A stretch of DNA of 64,000 nucleotides from Dipteronia dyeriana (GCA_032871835.1 CM065295.1:69868687-69932686); one strand, 5' to 3'; counted from the first letter of the stretch, positions 35,440 to 47,131 are shown. Translations and numbers: made by a program. The notes: generated by a model from the letters alone, not told the origin.

Positions 35440-35935
35440 CATTAAACTGGCTGATGGTCGGGTAACTTAACCGAGTATCTTATTAAACCGGTTGTTACCC
35501 GAATAACTTCAATTGCCAAGTATTTTATTTAACTGGCTTCTTTGATGTTCGAGTAACTTAACCGAGTATCTTATTAAATCGGTTGTTACCCGAATAACTT
35601 CAATTGCCAAGTATCTTATTAAACTGGCTTCTTCGATGTTCGGGTAACTTAACCGAATATGTTATTAAACCGGTTGTTACCCGAATAACTTCAATTGCCA
35701 AGTATCTTATTAAACTGGCATCTTCGTTGTTCGGGTAACTTAACCGAGTATCTTATTAAACCGGTTGTTACCCGAATGACTTCAATTGTCAAGTATGTTA
35801 TTAAACTGGCTTCTTCGTTGTTCGGGTAACTTAATCGAGTATCTTATTAAACCGGTTGTTACCCGAATAACTTCAATTGCCAAGTATCTTATTAAACTGG
35901 CTTCTTTATTATTAACCGAGTCATCTTGAGACAAG
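35440..35935. repeat. 91-bp tandem repeat in the Tat 3' untranslated region, about 5.4 copies
   Basis: The phrase GGTAACTTAACCGAGTATC recurs with starts near 35463, 35554, 35645, 35736 and 35827, an exact 91-bp spacing. Copies differ at only a few bases. Tandem repeats in this part of Tat-clade elements are known and can seed satellite DNA. Confidence 0.95.
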
Positions 35936-36487
35936 TTTTTCACTTGTGTTTCATACCCGGTTGCTACCCGAATGTTACATCAAGGCTCACCATTATCATA
36001 CGTTCGAGTCCTTACGCAATACCAAGGACGTCTCCCTAGTTTTTATGTGCAAGGGTTTGCCGAATCGTTGAGCACTTTTTTTTAAAAAAAAGGTGCTTCA
36101 ACACAGCTACACATTTCACCGGAATTTCTCCCGATAGCGTCCCGAGCATTTTTCCAAAGTCTGGTGCATCTGGTTTGCCTTTTGGAGAAGGTCATTTTGA
36201 CCCTGCTCGGCTGGCATGCTCCTACGAGTTTCTCCGCCCATTCGGGATTTTGATGGTCTCGAGAATTCTATTTGCATGTTCTTATTATCATGCTCTGCTT
36301 CCATATGATCTTATTATCATATCCCTTTTTTGGAAATCCCGAACTAGATACTATCCTTTCGGAAATTCCGAGTAATTTTATTTATTACTGCAAAAAATCG
36401 ACAGATTTAAATTACAATTTTATATTTATCCTACCAATAAAAGAATAGAATATTTAATATAAATATATATATATATATATATATATT
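35936..36487. other. Noncoding spacer of the Tat element with an (AT)n tract
   Basis: No coding sequence. A TATATATA microsatellite lies at about 36462-36487, just past the integrase stop. Confidence 0.6.
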
Positions 36488-37575
36488 TTAAGGATAGAAA
36501 ATCTTCAGATATTGGGCATTGCATGGTCGGGGTAACACCCCTCCATTGGGTCGAGCAATGCAATAGGCTCCATGGCCAACTATCCCCTCGATCTTGTATG
36601 GACCTTCCCATTTGTCAGCCAGGGATCCTGCGGCTCTGTTTTTTATGTTCAACGACACCTTCCTGAGCACCAGGTCTCCTAGCTGAAATTTCCTGATTCG
36701 AATAAGGGAATTGTAGTGGCAAGCCACTCTTTGTTGATATGCTGTATTTCTTATTCGGGACTTTTCCCTTTTTTCTTCTAGCTCATCCAAACTTTGTAGT
36801 AGCGTATCAACATTCTGTTCTTCATCGTATAGCCTGACCCGTGGGGATGCATACGATGTTTCTATGGGGATGACATCTTCTGTTCCGAACGCTAGGGTGA
36901 ATGGAGTTTCTCCTGTTGAAGTCCTTGCTGTCGTCCGATATGCCCATAATATTTCAGGAAGCTTTTCAACCCAGCTTCCTTTTTTGTCATCTAACTTTGC
37001 TTTAATGGTGTGCTTGATAATTTTATTTACTGCTTCTACTTGCCCGTTTGTTTGAGGGTGAGCTGGTGTCGCATAGTAGTTAGCAATATGATACTTCTCG
37101 CACAACTGTCTGAACTTTTGGTTATCAAACTGAGTGCCATTGTCGGTGATTATAGTGTCCAGAACTCTAAACCTATAAAGTATGTTATTCTTTACAAAAT
37201 TTGTGGTGTTGGCTTCCGTGATATGCACTAGCGCTTCAGCTTCTGCCCATTTTGTGAAATAATCGACAGCTACTATGGCATGCTTTGCTCCACCCCCTGT
37301 CCCAGCTGCCATTGGACCGATCAGGTTTAGGCCCCACATGGCGAATGGCCATGGAGCAGTGAGGTTTCTGAGTTTTTCTGGGGGTTGTCGGATATCGTTA
37401 GCAATCCTTTGACAGGTATTGCAACTTTCCGACCACTGCTGTGCATCTGAGAAAAGCGTAGGCCAGTAATAGCCTTGTCTGAGTACCTTATGCTCCAGGC
37501 TTCTACCTCCAGTGTGGTTTCCGCAAACCCCTCAGTGGATCTCTTGAAGTATTCGATGTGCATCTTCCTCCGGTA
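36488..37575 (-). pseudogene. Tat integrase, zinc-finger and catalytic core
   Basis: The longest frame (37339-36488, 283 codons) has the DDE core: Asp in VAVDYFTKWAEAEAL, Asp in IITDNGTQFDN, Glu in NGQVEAVNKI. A C-terminal DNA-binding region follows (FQLGDLVLRKV, KWEGPYKIEGIVG). The upstream zinc-finger part (CNTCQRIANDIRQPPEKLRN, near 37420-37370) reads in the same frame without an ATG. It is cut off from the RNase H frame by a frameshift near 37570-37580. The catalytic residues remain, so this domain is the best preserved of the polyprotein. Confidence 0.88.
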
Positions 37576-37582
37576 CCTATCT

Positions 37583-38554
37583 CTAGAGAGCTCGGGAGAA
37601 CCCCCTTCTGTATAATTCTCCTCCGATCATGGTATATCTAGCCGATCGATACCTGATATGCTTTGCTAATACCGGATCTTCCGAGAGCACGCCTTCTTCC
37701 AGGAACCTTCTCAGCTGGACCATCCAACTGTCTTGCGATGTTCGGATTTCTGAAATTTCCAAATGCTTAGATTCAGTTGTACTCGGTTTAAGGAGGTGTG
37801 CAATTGGAATGGTCTTTGGTCTGATTGGGGTTGTTGCTGAAGCTAATTTAGATAAAGCGTCTGCCTTTTCATTTTCTTCTCTGAGGATCTGAGTGATCTT
37901 GTATTCTTTAAATTTTTGGAGGAGCTGTTTTGCGATGTCACGGTAGGCAATCATTCCTTCATCTTTGGCCTGGTACTCGTCCATAACCTGGTTGACAACT
38001 ACCTGTGAATCGCTGACTATCTCAACTTCATCTGCCCCAAGAGCTATGCAGACTCTGAGTCCAGCTAGCAATGCCTCGTATTCTTCTTGATTATTGGTTG
38101 CTTTGAAATCAAATCTCATGGCACATTCAACATCATCTTTTTCTGGGGTGCGAACTAAGATCCCTGCCCCGCTGCCATGAGTGTTTGAAGAACCATCAAC
38201 ATATAGTTTCCATGGGAAACTTTTATCCAACAGTCTTTTTGCTTCCAGGTTTGGTTCTGTGAACTCGGCTATGAAGTCTGCCACCGTTTGTCCTTTGAGG
38301 GAGGTTCTGGGGACATAATGAATATCGAATTCACTTAACTCGATTTCCCATTTAGTAAGTCTTCCTGATATCTCTGGTTTTTGTAAGATTTGTCTTAATG
38401 GGCAATTGGTGAGAACCTGGATCGTATGGGTTTGAAAATATGGTCTCAGTTTTTTTGCTGCTGAAACCAATGCTAAGGCTATCTTCTCTGCCTGTGAGTA
38501 CCTGGTCTCGACCGGTACGAGTGCCTTGCTAGTATAATACACTGGTTTCTGCAC
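37583..38554 (-). pseudogene. Tat dual RNase H region
   Basis: 323 codons. Residues 1-95 match the classical gypsy RNase H (PVYYTSKALVPVETRYSQAE, TKWEIELSEFDIHYVPR). Residues 115-240 form a second, archaeal-type RNase H with Asp120 (LYVDGSS), Glu160 (NNQEEYEALLAG), Asp182 (SDSQVVVNQV) and Asp232 (EENEKADALSKLAS), all kept. Two RNase H domains in a row identify the Tat lineage. The frame is cut off from RT by a stop and from integrase by a frameshift. Confidence 0.9.
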
Positions 38555-38632
38555 TCCATCTTCTGTTCTAACTAAGACTGGACTTGCTGCAAGCTCGGTT
38601 ATTGACAGATACAGCTGAAGTATTTCCCCTTT

Positions 38633-39452
38633 TTACGGTTTTGAGAGGATGGGAGCTTGCCCCAAGTACTCTTTTATTTTTAAGAATGCCTGCTCACACT
38701 CTTTATTCCACTCCAGGCCTTTCTCTTTTTTGATTATCTTGAAGAAAGGTGCGCACCTGTCTGTAGCCCTTGAGATGAATCTTTCCAAGGAGGCTAAACA
38801 CCCTGTTAAATGTTGTACCTCTTTCAATGTTTTAGGTGAGGTCATTTCTTGCAAAGCCTGGATCTTCTCGGGATTAACTTCAATTCCTCTTTGATGGACT
38901 TGAAAACCCAAGAATCTTCCCGAATGGACTCTGAATAAACATTTGTTTGGGTTTAATTTCATCCGGTATCTTCTCAAAACATCAAATGTCTCTCGGAGGT
39001 AGCGGGCATGCTCATCTGCTGAGACGTTTTTAGTCGGCATGTCATTAATGTATACCTCCATGTTCCTTCCTATTTGCCGAGTGAAGATTTTGTTGACCAA
39101 CCTTTGGTACGTAGCTCCTGCATTTTTAAACCAAAGGGCATTACTTTGTAGCAATATAAACCCTGATCGTTGTGAAAGCTGTTTTTTCTTCATCAGCTTT
39201 GTTCATCTGGATCTGATTGTATCCCGAGTAAGCGTCTATGAAGCTGAGCAGTTCATGACCTGTTGTGGCATCCACCAGCTGATCTATTCTTGGGAGTGGG
39301 AAGCTATCCTTTGGACATGCCTTGTTTAGATCCGTGAAATCTACGCACATCCTCCATTGTCCATTTTTCTTCTGGACGAGGACTACGTTGGTGATCCACT
39401 AAGGGTAGCTGACTTCTCTGATTGATCCAGTCGCTAGTAGCTTTTTCACCTC
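38633..39452 (-). pseudogene. Tat reverse transcriptase, catalytic motif altered
   Basis: Fragments in two frames. 39350-39141 carries MCVDFTDLNKACPKDSFPLP and FIDAYSGYNQIQM. 39193-38633 carries the fingers/palm end, including YLRETFDVLRRYRMKLNPNK and TSPKTLKEVQHLTGCLASLE. They join through a frameshift near 39160. The active-site YxDD box reads YIND (39041-39052), so the first catalytic Asp is Asn. Stops also lie at 39453-39455 and near 39400. RT cannot be functional in this copy. Confidence 0.88.
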
Positions 39453-40925
39453 TTATTTGATTGCTTGACTTCTTTCAGGATTGAACGATCTTATCTTTTG
39501 TATTACCGGTTTGGCATTCGGGCTAACTGCGAGGTGGTGGGATATTACTCCGGCATCTATCCCGATCATATCTTCATGACTCCAGGCGAATACATATTTG
39601 TACTCTCTAAGCAGATTGGTCAAGTCTCGCTTGACTTTTCCTTCCAAGTTGGCCCCAATCCTAATTTTCTTGTCTGGTTTGTCTTCTTCGAGTAGTATTT
39701 CAACCAATTTTGTCTTGTATTCATTCGAGCCCTCCCTTGGATCCAGTTCGAGTGACAAGGATTCTTTACACTGATTTGGCTGCATTATGGTGCATACTTG
39801 TTCACCATCATGCTTGTCTCTGTATACTAACATATTTACTCTTCGGGCTCTCTCTTGGGATCCCTTGACTATCCTAACCCCTTGTTCTGTTGGGAACTTG
39901 ATCATTAATGCATAAGTGGCTGTCACGGCCCTTGTTTTATTCAGAAATGGAAGGCCCAATAATGCGTTATACAGCCAATTATGCAAGTCAACTACCACGA
40001 AGTCGAGCAGGACAGTCCTCTGGCATGGTGCCGTTCCGATCTTCACAGGTAGTTTTACCGTCCCGAGTGACCTGACCTTTATTCCCCTAAATCCTCTTAA
40101 TGGAGTATGGAAAGGCTGTAAATCTTTTCGGTATAGTCTTAGCTGGTCGTATACGGCCACGCTTAGGATATCTGCTGAGCTCCCATTATCTATTAAAATT
40201 CTCCGGACTTTCCTATGGCCAATCCGGGCACTTATAACCAAAGCGTCATTAGGTCGAACATCGATGCCATGGGAATCTGCCTCTGTAAAGACTATTGGGT
40301 CCCATCCTTCCTTTACCCTTTTCGGGTCTGGTTCAACCGAGTTTACGTCGAAGTTATTCCTTGCTTCTACTGCTTCTCGAATTTCCTGAGTTCGTTTTCG
40401 GTTGCTTCTCCCAGTAGAAGATCCTCCGAAAATCGTATGTATTACTTGATTGGCTTCGGGGCTGGTTCTTTTGTTTTGACCAGGGTTGTGATCAACCATG
40501 ACTTTCTTGGTTTCTGGTCTCTCGTCTTTTTTCAAGATTACATCCCGCAGGTTCCCTTCCCGAATAAGAGTTTCTATGTAATCTCTGAGCTGAAAACACT
40601 TTGAAGTTTCATGCCCGGTTTCTTTATGAAACCTGTAATACTTGGTTGTATCTCTCCGGGCGAACTGTGATTGTCGCCGCGGTTCTTGCACCATATTCTT
40701 TTCTTCCAAGATGGCTAGAATTTCTTCTTGTTTCTTCCGAAGAGGGGTGTAATTGGTGTATCTGCCTTGGTATTTCTCTGTGGACCGTTCGGCGTTGGGC
40801 CTATTACCCCCATCCTTGTTTTTCTTCTTGTTGTTCCCTTTCCATTTTCCTTTTGATTCTGCCCCTTGGATTCGGTATTCTTCTGTTCGGGCTTTCCTCC
40901 ATGCATATAGCTTCCTCCTGTAGCT
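39453..40925 (-). pseudogene. Tat gag C-terminus, zinc-knuckle region and protease
   Basis: The open part of a 513-codon frame; residues before about 25 are out of register with gag. It contains a degenerate knuckle (YYRFHKETGHETSKCFQLRD), where the first Cys is missing. The aspartic protease follows with the active site ILIDNGSSADIL (Asp near 40190), and then the connection to RT (YKYVFAWSHEDMIGID). The frame stops at TAA 39453, where a Glu codon is normal. Confidence 0.85.
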
Positions 40926-42142
40926 AACTCTTCTTCCTCGGCCAGAGCGTATCCTCCTGCCATATCCATCATGTCGGCATACCTTGTCAGCCATGCTCTT
41001 CTCAAATCGAAGGATAGTCGTCCATTCTGCAAGTTATTGGTGAAGGCAGCAATAATTGCTTTATCATTAGCGCTGCCAATTTCTGATACTGCTTGGCCGA
41101 ACCGGCCCAAGTATTTTTTTAATGACTCGTTCTTCCCCTGTTTTATTTGAAAGAGGTAGGCCACCAACTTCTTTCTGTGAACGTTGCTCAGGAATTGCCT
41201 TGAGAAGCTCCTGCTCAACTCGTTGAAATTTCTGATGCTTTCCGGAGGTAGTCTTCCTAACTATCTTGAGCCTGTGTCCCCCAGTATTTTCGGAAAGTTG
41301 AGACACAATAGGGGGTCACTGCGGGCATATTGAGCCATGGCACTTTTATAGCGTCTAACGTGCTCCTTTGGATCTGTATCTTTTTTTAATTGCTCCACAT
41401 GCGGCATCCTGAATCTTTCTGGGAAAGGGGTCCGCAAAATCTCCCTGGTAAATGGATTGTCGGAGTCATCGTCGGATAGATCGTTACAGCCGTAACGTCT
41501 GACTAGTGCCTCCATCTGTCACCTGTTATTCTCTACTTCTCGAGTTAGGCTCTTGATTGTGACATCTCTGTCCCCCACCGGGCTTCCTTGACGGTTGAAC
41601 CGTTGGGTAACTGTCATTCTTTCCTCTGATTCTTCACTCTGATGCCGGAACCCTCGTGTGACTCCATGATGACGTTTACGATGGTGTTGATCACTGTCTT
41701 CTGATGATGACCTTTCTCTGCGCCGATCATATTTACGATGTCTGACTCGTATTGTTTGATTGCGATCCAGCCTCTGGTGATTTTCCTCTTCTAGTGTTTT
41801 CTGTCCAGCTGGATTGATTGGGGAAGAGTTCCTTCTGGTTTCTGGCATAGTTATTCCTGGCCCCACTACCATCGAACGGAGCCTTACTGGTGGAGGATTG
41901 GGAGTATGTGCTCCTGCGGCCAGTAGATCAATCCCTTCCCTTGCTGCGTCCGTCACCAATTGCTGTAGGGCCTCTTGGAAACGCAGCGTAAGATCTCTGC
42001 TAGTTGGAAGAACTTGCTGAATCCTCGCCAGGTGCGCAGGCTGGTTTTCTGTGTTTGCTGCAGAATCTTGTGACGTATTGCCAATATGGAAATCGCCTGG
42101 TGATTTTTTGCCATTCCCTGAACTACTTCTGCTTTCTGCCAT
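40715..42142 (-). pseudogene. Tat gag, interrupted by two in-frame stops
   Basis: ATG at 42142 starts a Ser-rich N-terminus (MAESRSSSGNGKKSPGDFHI). A TGA at 41519-41521 separates it from the capsid-like part (MEALVRRYGCNDL, PFPERFRMPHVEQL, DPKEHVRRYKSAMAQYA). A TAG at 41261-41263 replaces a probable Trp just before LGRLPPESIRNFNELSRSF. The rest (FLSNVHRKKLVAYLFQIKQG, KKYLGRFGQAVSEI) continues to 40715. Near 40900 the reading shifts into the protease frame. All of this is typical retrotransposon gag. Confidence 0.87.
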
Positions 42143-42170
42143 TGCTTTTTTAACAAGTTCGGAGGTTCAA

Positions 42171-42188
42171 CCCCTCCTTCTAGCTCCA
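42171..42188 (-). promoter_or_regulatory. Primer-binding site of the main Tat element (tRNA-Asn type)
   Basis: Two bases inside the 5' LTR. Plus strand 42156-42188 matches the 3' end of tRNA-Asn(GUU) (AGTTCGGAGGTTCAAC... to ...CTAGCTCCA) apart from a G-to-T change in the last bases and one base near the 5' end of the match. The complementarity spans the whole T-arm plus the acceptor strand, longer than the usual 18 bases. Confidence 0.75.
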
Positions 42189-42190
42189 AT

Positions 42191-43063
42191 TGTTGACGTC
42201 GATTTCTGGATTATGCCAGAAAAGCCAACAAGAACTGGATTTTGGCTATTGAATCAAAGAGAAAGAGATGCAGAGATAGTAACAAAGACAAATTTTACGT
42301 GGTAAAACTTCGACGGCCGGAGAAACATCCACGGGTGGTTGAAAGATCAACCAAGCCAAAATCTACTAAGAGAATAAGATGTTTTACAAGCTCTCGATCT
42401 CTCTTTTTTCTCTTTGTATTTACTGTGATTGCTGTATGCTATATTGCCTATATCTTTTCTGGACGAGATTATGGGTCTATTTATATGTTTATAGAACCCT
42501 AATCTACATTGTACAAGTAATACAGGATCTTTGTATTTAATTGTGATTCGGTTACTTTCTTGAGGTCGATTTGTCTTCTTTCCTGTTTCGGAGTCTCATG
42601 GAAATTGAGTGGGATCCTAGTAGTGCAGTTCAATTTGAATTTGTTTCCTTATAAGAATGAAGTCTTCGTAAAGAAATCAAGTTATTTCCTGATTGGGGAC
42701 TCTTCTAATTTAATACTCTATTTCATTTGGGATTCCTTCCTGATGGATATCGTCACGTATTTAATGACAATCCGTATGAAATAAGCACCAAGTTCTTACT
42801 CGGGTCGTATTTATTCCCGAGTAAGAACAATACCTGATGGTCCCGAGCAGTACCGTTTGAGCCCGAGTGGAAGTGTTATTTAACCAATCCCGAGTGCTGT
42901 TAGCTGATCCCGAATAGGTTTTATTCAGTATATGCTTATTCGGGCTTTCTTCTCTTTAATGATGCTTTATAGGATATTTCCCGGATGCCCATTTGGGCAT
43001 CCACCTGGCTATTTTTTCCTTCCTGTCAATGACGTGTATGCTTGGTAAAATTTACATACAACA
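42191..43063 (-). repeat. LTR copy 3 (5' LTR of the main Tat element)
   Basis: 873 bp, TGTTGACG... to ...TACAACA on plus. The right flank CATAA begins the block shared with LTR copy 1. Differences from LTR copy 2 are few, which indicates a fairly recent insertion. Confidence 0.92.
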
Positions 43064-44152
43064 CATAATCTAATAGTTCATTCAAAACATATTCTATATA
43101 AATATATTTATGATATAAGAAACGAATTCTAAAAAGTAGAAACTTAGTTTTAGATTTATTTTAAACAATTATATTTTGACCCTTCAACTTTATAAAATCA
43201 TAATTGAACCCCGTTTTTAACTAAAATAATATATTTTTTAAAACTAAAATAATATTTTTTTTGCCCCAAATGTATCATTGTTGTATCCTTACTGTATTCT
43301 CGGCGTATCCCCAGTCAAACTTGAAAAAAAATCAACAGATATGTTAAATTGTGTATCCAATACATATCCGGATGTATCTAGAGTGTATCCAAATAAGATA
43401 CGAGTTTGATATGAGTTCTCTCCCCAATTTGAAGTATCCGTACAACATAGATGAGAAGTAGTTTAGCGGTTATTAGGGATTGGAACGGGGCTCGATCGGG
43501 GTCGGGGAATTCTTTTCCATCCCTATCCCCGTCCTCCAAAACCACCCCCATCCCCGTCCCCATCCCAGCATTAAGAGAAGCGGGGCGGGGGGGTGGGGGG
43601 GGGGGGGGGGGGGGGGGTAAGGATTCCCTGTTGGCGGGTCCTTCCCCATACCTGCCCCATTCCCCATCTAATATAACTATACAATTAAAAATTACAACTT
43701 AAAACAAAGAAGAAAATGTAGAAATTCATATTTTGTTCAAAATCAAAGATTCAATAAAACAAACCAACCCCATTTTAGTTAAAAAAACAACTATTTATGT
43801 TAAAAAATAATTTTAAATGATATTAAAAATCTAAATATTATATATTATACTATAAATATATATAAGTATGATATATATATCGGGCGGGGATTGGGCGAGG
43901 AGTGCTTCCCCTGTCCCCGTCTCGCTTCAACTTCGGGGACGGGGATAGGTCCCCATCCCCATCCCCATCCCCATCCCTATCCTCATCCCCGTCCCCATCC
44001 CCGGATATTATCCCCCATCTCCGCTCCATTAGAGGTGGGGCTCCGATCCCGTAGGGAATACTGTAATCTATGGCAGTTATAGTAATAATATATCTCAAAC
44101 TGAAGAGGGTGGTGGATAGGGATGGACGTGGGGGTCAATTGGGGCGGGGGAG
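43064..44152. repeat. Duplicated flank block X' (matches 29663-30715)
   Basis: Same order of sub-repeats as block X. It differs by an expanded G-run (23 uninterrupted G at 43595-43617) and extra CATCCCC units near 43950-44000. Confidence 0.9.
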
Positions 44153-44159
44153 GGTCCCC

Positions 44160-44192
44160 CCCACCCTCACCCTCACCCTCACCCTCACCCCC
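44160..44192. repeat. (CACCCT)n short tandem repeat
   Basis: About five units of CACCCT in a C-rich context. The G-rich complement could form a G-quadruplex. It is not the plant telomere repeat. Confidence 0.8.
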
Positions 44193-44403
44193 ATTTCTAT
44201 ACCCTTCCCCCACCCTCGTCCCAAAACCCCATTTGGGGAAACTGGGGATATGGGGAGATTTCCACATCTCGTCCCCCGTTCTTTTATTTCTTTCCATTTC
44301 CAATTCCAATTTTCAATCTGAAATCTGAAATCTGGATTTCGAAATCTCACCATCCCAATCTTTCGTTTCATCAAGTTTTAATATCCAATCTAAAATATAT
44401 AAT

Positions 44404-44600
44404 TAGGGGTGGGCAAAAAAACCATATCCGAATTGAATCGAATTGGAAAAAAAGGTGTTTTGTTCGGTTCATATAACCAATTTAGTTCAAACAGGTTTCA
44501 GTTTTAAAAACCAAATTGATTTTGGTTCGGTTTCGGTTTTAGAGAACCAAAACCGAACCGAACTGAACCGTCGAATCGCACTAAAAAAGATGAAAAAAAA
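44404..44600. repeat. TAGGGGTGGGCA-type dispersed repeat with GGTTCGG units
   Basis: Starts TAGGGGTGGGCAAAAAA and continues with repeated TTCGGTT/AACCGAA words. The same word set appears reversed at 55540-55712 inside another element. This fits a non-autonomous hAT-like repeat; the right end is not clear. Confidence 0.4.
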
Positions 44601-44624
44601 TAAAGCATTAAATCTGCATAGCAT

Positions 44625-45115
44625 TCTCTTAGAGATGGTTTGGTAGGGAGGAAAGAAAATATGAATAGAAAGACAGAAAACATACGGGAAAGAAAGGAAA
44701 ATATTTTTTTCTTGAGTTGTTTGGTAAACAGGAAGAAAAGAAGAGATATTTCCTTTCTTTTGTTTGGTATTACCAAGTAAAAACAAATGATATAAAATAT
44801 TCTTTATTAATTTTACTATTTTACCCTTATATTATATATAACTAGGGCTTGTGAGAGAATTTAAAAAATGGACAAATTTGTAATTTCAATTAAACCTAAA
44901 AATCATTTCCTCTTTAGTCTTTTCTCTCCATTTCCGTCCACTTTTGGGAGGTTTAAATTAGTGCGTCCTACCCATAAATTTTTCCTTTCATTTTTTCTCC
45001 TCTTTCCAATTTTATCTCGTACCAAACATCTACTTCCTCATTTTCTTCTCTATTTTCATTCCACCATTTTCTTTTCTCTCCCTTTTCAACCCTACCAAAC
45101 ACACTCTCAGTATTG
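44625..45115. mobile_element. MITE with GTTTGGTAGGG inverted termini
   Basis: Left end GAGATGGTTTGGTAGGG; right end, on minus, GAGAGTGTGTTTGGTAGGG. These are imperfect inverted repeats about 480 bp apart with AT-rich noncoding DNA between. No autonomous gene and no certain target duplication. Confidence 0.55.
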
Positions 45116-47068
45116 TGGATGAAAAATTAAGATGTTTGGGTCCTTGCCCGAGTTTAATGATCCAACTTAAGGCCAGATGAGCTCCGAGCCCTACCTCATT
45201 TTTTTTTAAAATAAAATTGATTTTGTTTTTTTTTATATATATATATATTATAACAATCTACTCCCACCATTGCATTTTTCAAGCAAGTTAAATATATTAT
45301 AACATTTATTTCAACATGTTAACTTATTGCACAACCGGTATTGTTCCATTTTTAACTATCGATGGTTACGGGTTCTACTCCCACCCATTGTATTTTTCAA
45401 GCAAGGTATATATATATATATAAATTTAATTTTAACATGTAATTTTAATATTTATTTATTGTACCTTTTTTTTTAATTCAATTTTATCATGTAATTTTAA
45501 TATTTATTTTTTTATTCCTTTTTCTGGCTACTTAATTTAATTTAATTTTATATTGAATTATATATTATTATTTTGAACTTTTATTATTTCTAATAGTTTA
45601 GCGTGACATATCCTAACACATTCAACCAATAAGCTGAAAAAAATAAAAAAACATGTCTAGCAAAAATTATTAATCAATTATTTTTATACAAATTTAAAGT
45701 GAACTTATTATAAATACAAAAAAAAAATCTTATTATAAAATTAGAATGTAATTTATTATTTTAAGAATAAATATTGTAATTTTTAATTGTTTATGTTGTT
45801 TTTCTTGTTATTTTTTTAAAATATTCTATTTCTTATTATTTGTTTAATGTAAGATTATTTAGCTCATTTAAAATAATTATTCTATTTGTTTTATTTTATT
45901 TAAACTTTGTTATACCTTCGATTTTTCTTTATATATAAAAAATCATTTTAGTTAAAACAAAACTCATTTTACTATTACCTTAAGTTTTCAATATTTTTTT
46001 AATATAATTATTATTTTATTCAAATGTTTCACCTGATTAAAATTCATATGTCTGGCTGTACTTAACATTTTTTTTTCCTTATAAATTTATAATACAATTT
46101 ATTCGAATACCAAACCCTGTTAGGCTATTCAAATTAGAGTGTTACATGAACCCCACCATTCATCTCTAGTTGTATGGAATAAGTATGCCCTCTGGCCTCT
46201 TCACAAATTTATTAATTAAACTTACTAATACTTTTATTATATGGTGTGTCACAGTGTTAGTGTGGTGTGTAGCATTATCATTTTTGTGGTGGATTTTTGG
46301 CTAGCTCTTGGGTATGTTTTGTTTTGAAAAAAAATTCTTATTACATGCCGTTGATATAATTAAGTTGTTACATATACGATATAATTTAGTGTCTACATAT
46401 GGTTCTCTTAATTTACTGTTTTTTTTAAATTAATGTTGTGTTTTAACTTTCTTGCATTTTTGTTTATTTAGAAGGTCTATGATATAATTTTATTATTAAA
46501 TGATGGAGATCGACTCTAAAAACAATTATTCAAAAGAGGATTCAGGCTCTCAATTTCATAAATGGATAGGCGAAAAACCGAAATAAACCGAACCGAATCA
46601 AGATAAAGATGTTCAGCTCAACCAAATTACATTTTTTTGTAACATATTTTCAAATTACTTTTTTTAACTTTTAAGTATTATATAAATTCAATGTTATTTT
46701 TAGGAAGATGAATGATTCAAACTCATAATTTTTTGATATAAGCATGAGCAAAGATGGAGCCAATTGAGGATGAGAGGGGGCCACTGCACCATTTGAAGTT
46801 TTGCGTATTTCTAAATTTTTCTCTCAAATTTTCAGATTTTTATATTTTTACCCTTGTTTCATATTCCTTAAATTTTTACAGTTTTATAAATTAATCCCTT
46901 AAACTCTCAGATTTTCATGCTTTTACTTTATTTGATGTTTTAATTTTCTAATTCTTTTATAAATTAAGTGGTAACATTTTTCTCATAATCAAGTAGAAAA
47001 TATATTTGATTATAAATATTTGATTATTATTTTTTTATATCTCAAAATATAAACCAAATCGAAACATA

Positions 47069-47131
<63 letters not shown>

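Larger units (their letters stand above)
30926..43063 (-). mobile_element. Ty3/gypsy Tat-clade LTR retrotransposon, full structure, coding capacity destroyed
   Basis: The 5' LTR is 42191-43063 and the 3' LTR 30926-31798 (873 bp each, TG...CA). Order on the minus strand: PBS, gag, protease, RT, RNase H, second (archaeal-like) RNase H, integrase, tandem repeat, antisense ORF, polypurine tract. Dual RNase H and an antisense ORF between integrase and 3' LTR are typical of Tat-clade elements (for example Grande). Nonsense and frameshift changes run through gag-pol, so movement would need proteins from elsewhere. Because it sits in a tandem, no target duplication brackets this unit. Confidence 0.92.

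Noticed and set aside
35440..35935. CRISPR array
   Set aside because: Regular 91-bp tandem repeats without unique spacers, in a plant retrotransposon.
42156..42188. A tRNA-Asn gene
   Set aside because: Only the 3' part with CCA is present, always beside an LTR. Plant tRNA genes do not encode CCA. It is a primer-binding site.
41953..42189. Frame starting MELEGGVEPPNLLKKQWQ as the true gag start
   Set aside because: It begins inside the primer-binding site and is out of frame with the rest of gag. The frame from 42142 continues into gag.
44160..44192. Interstitial telomere repeat
   Set aside because: The unit is CACCCT, not the plant telomere CCCTAAA.
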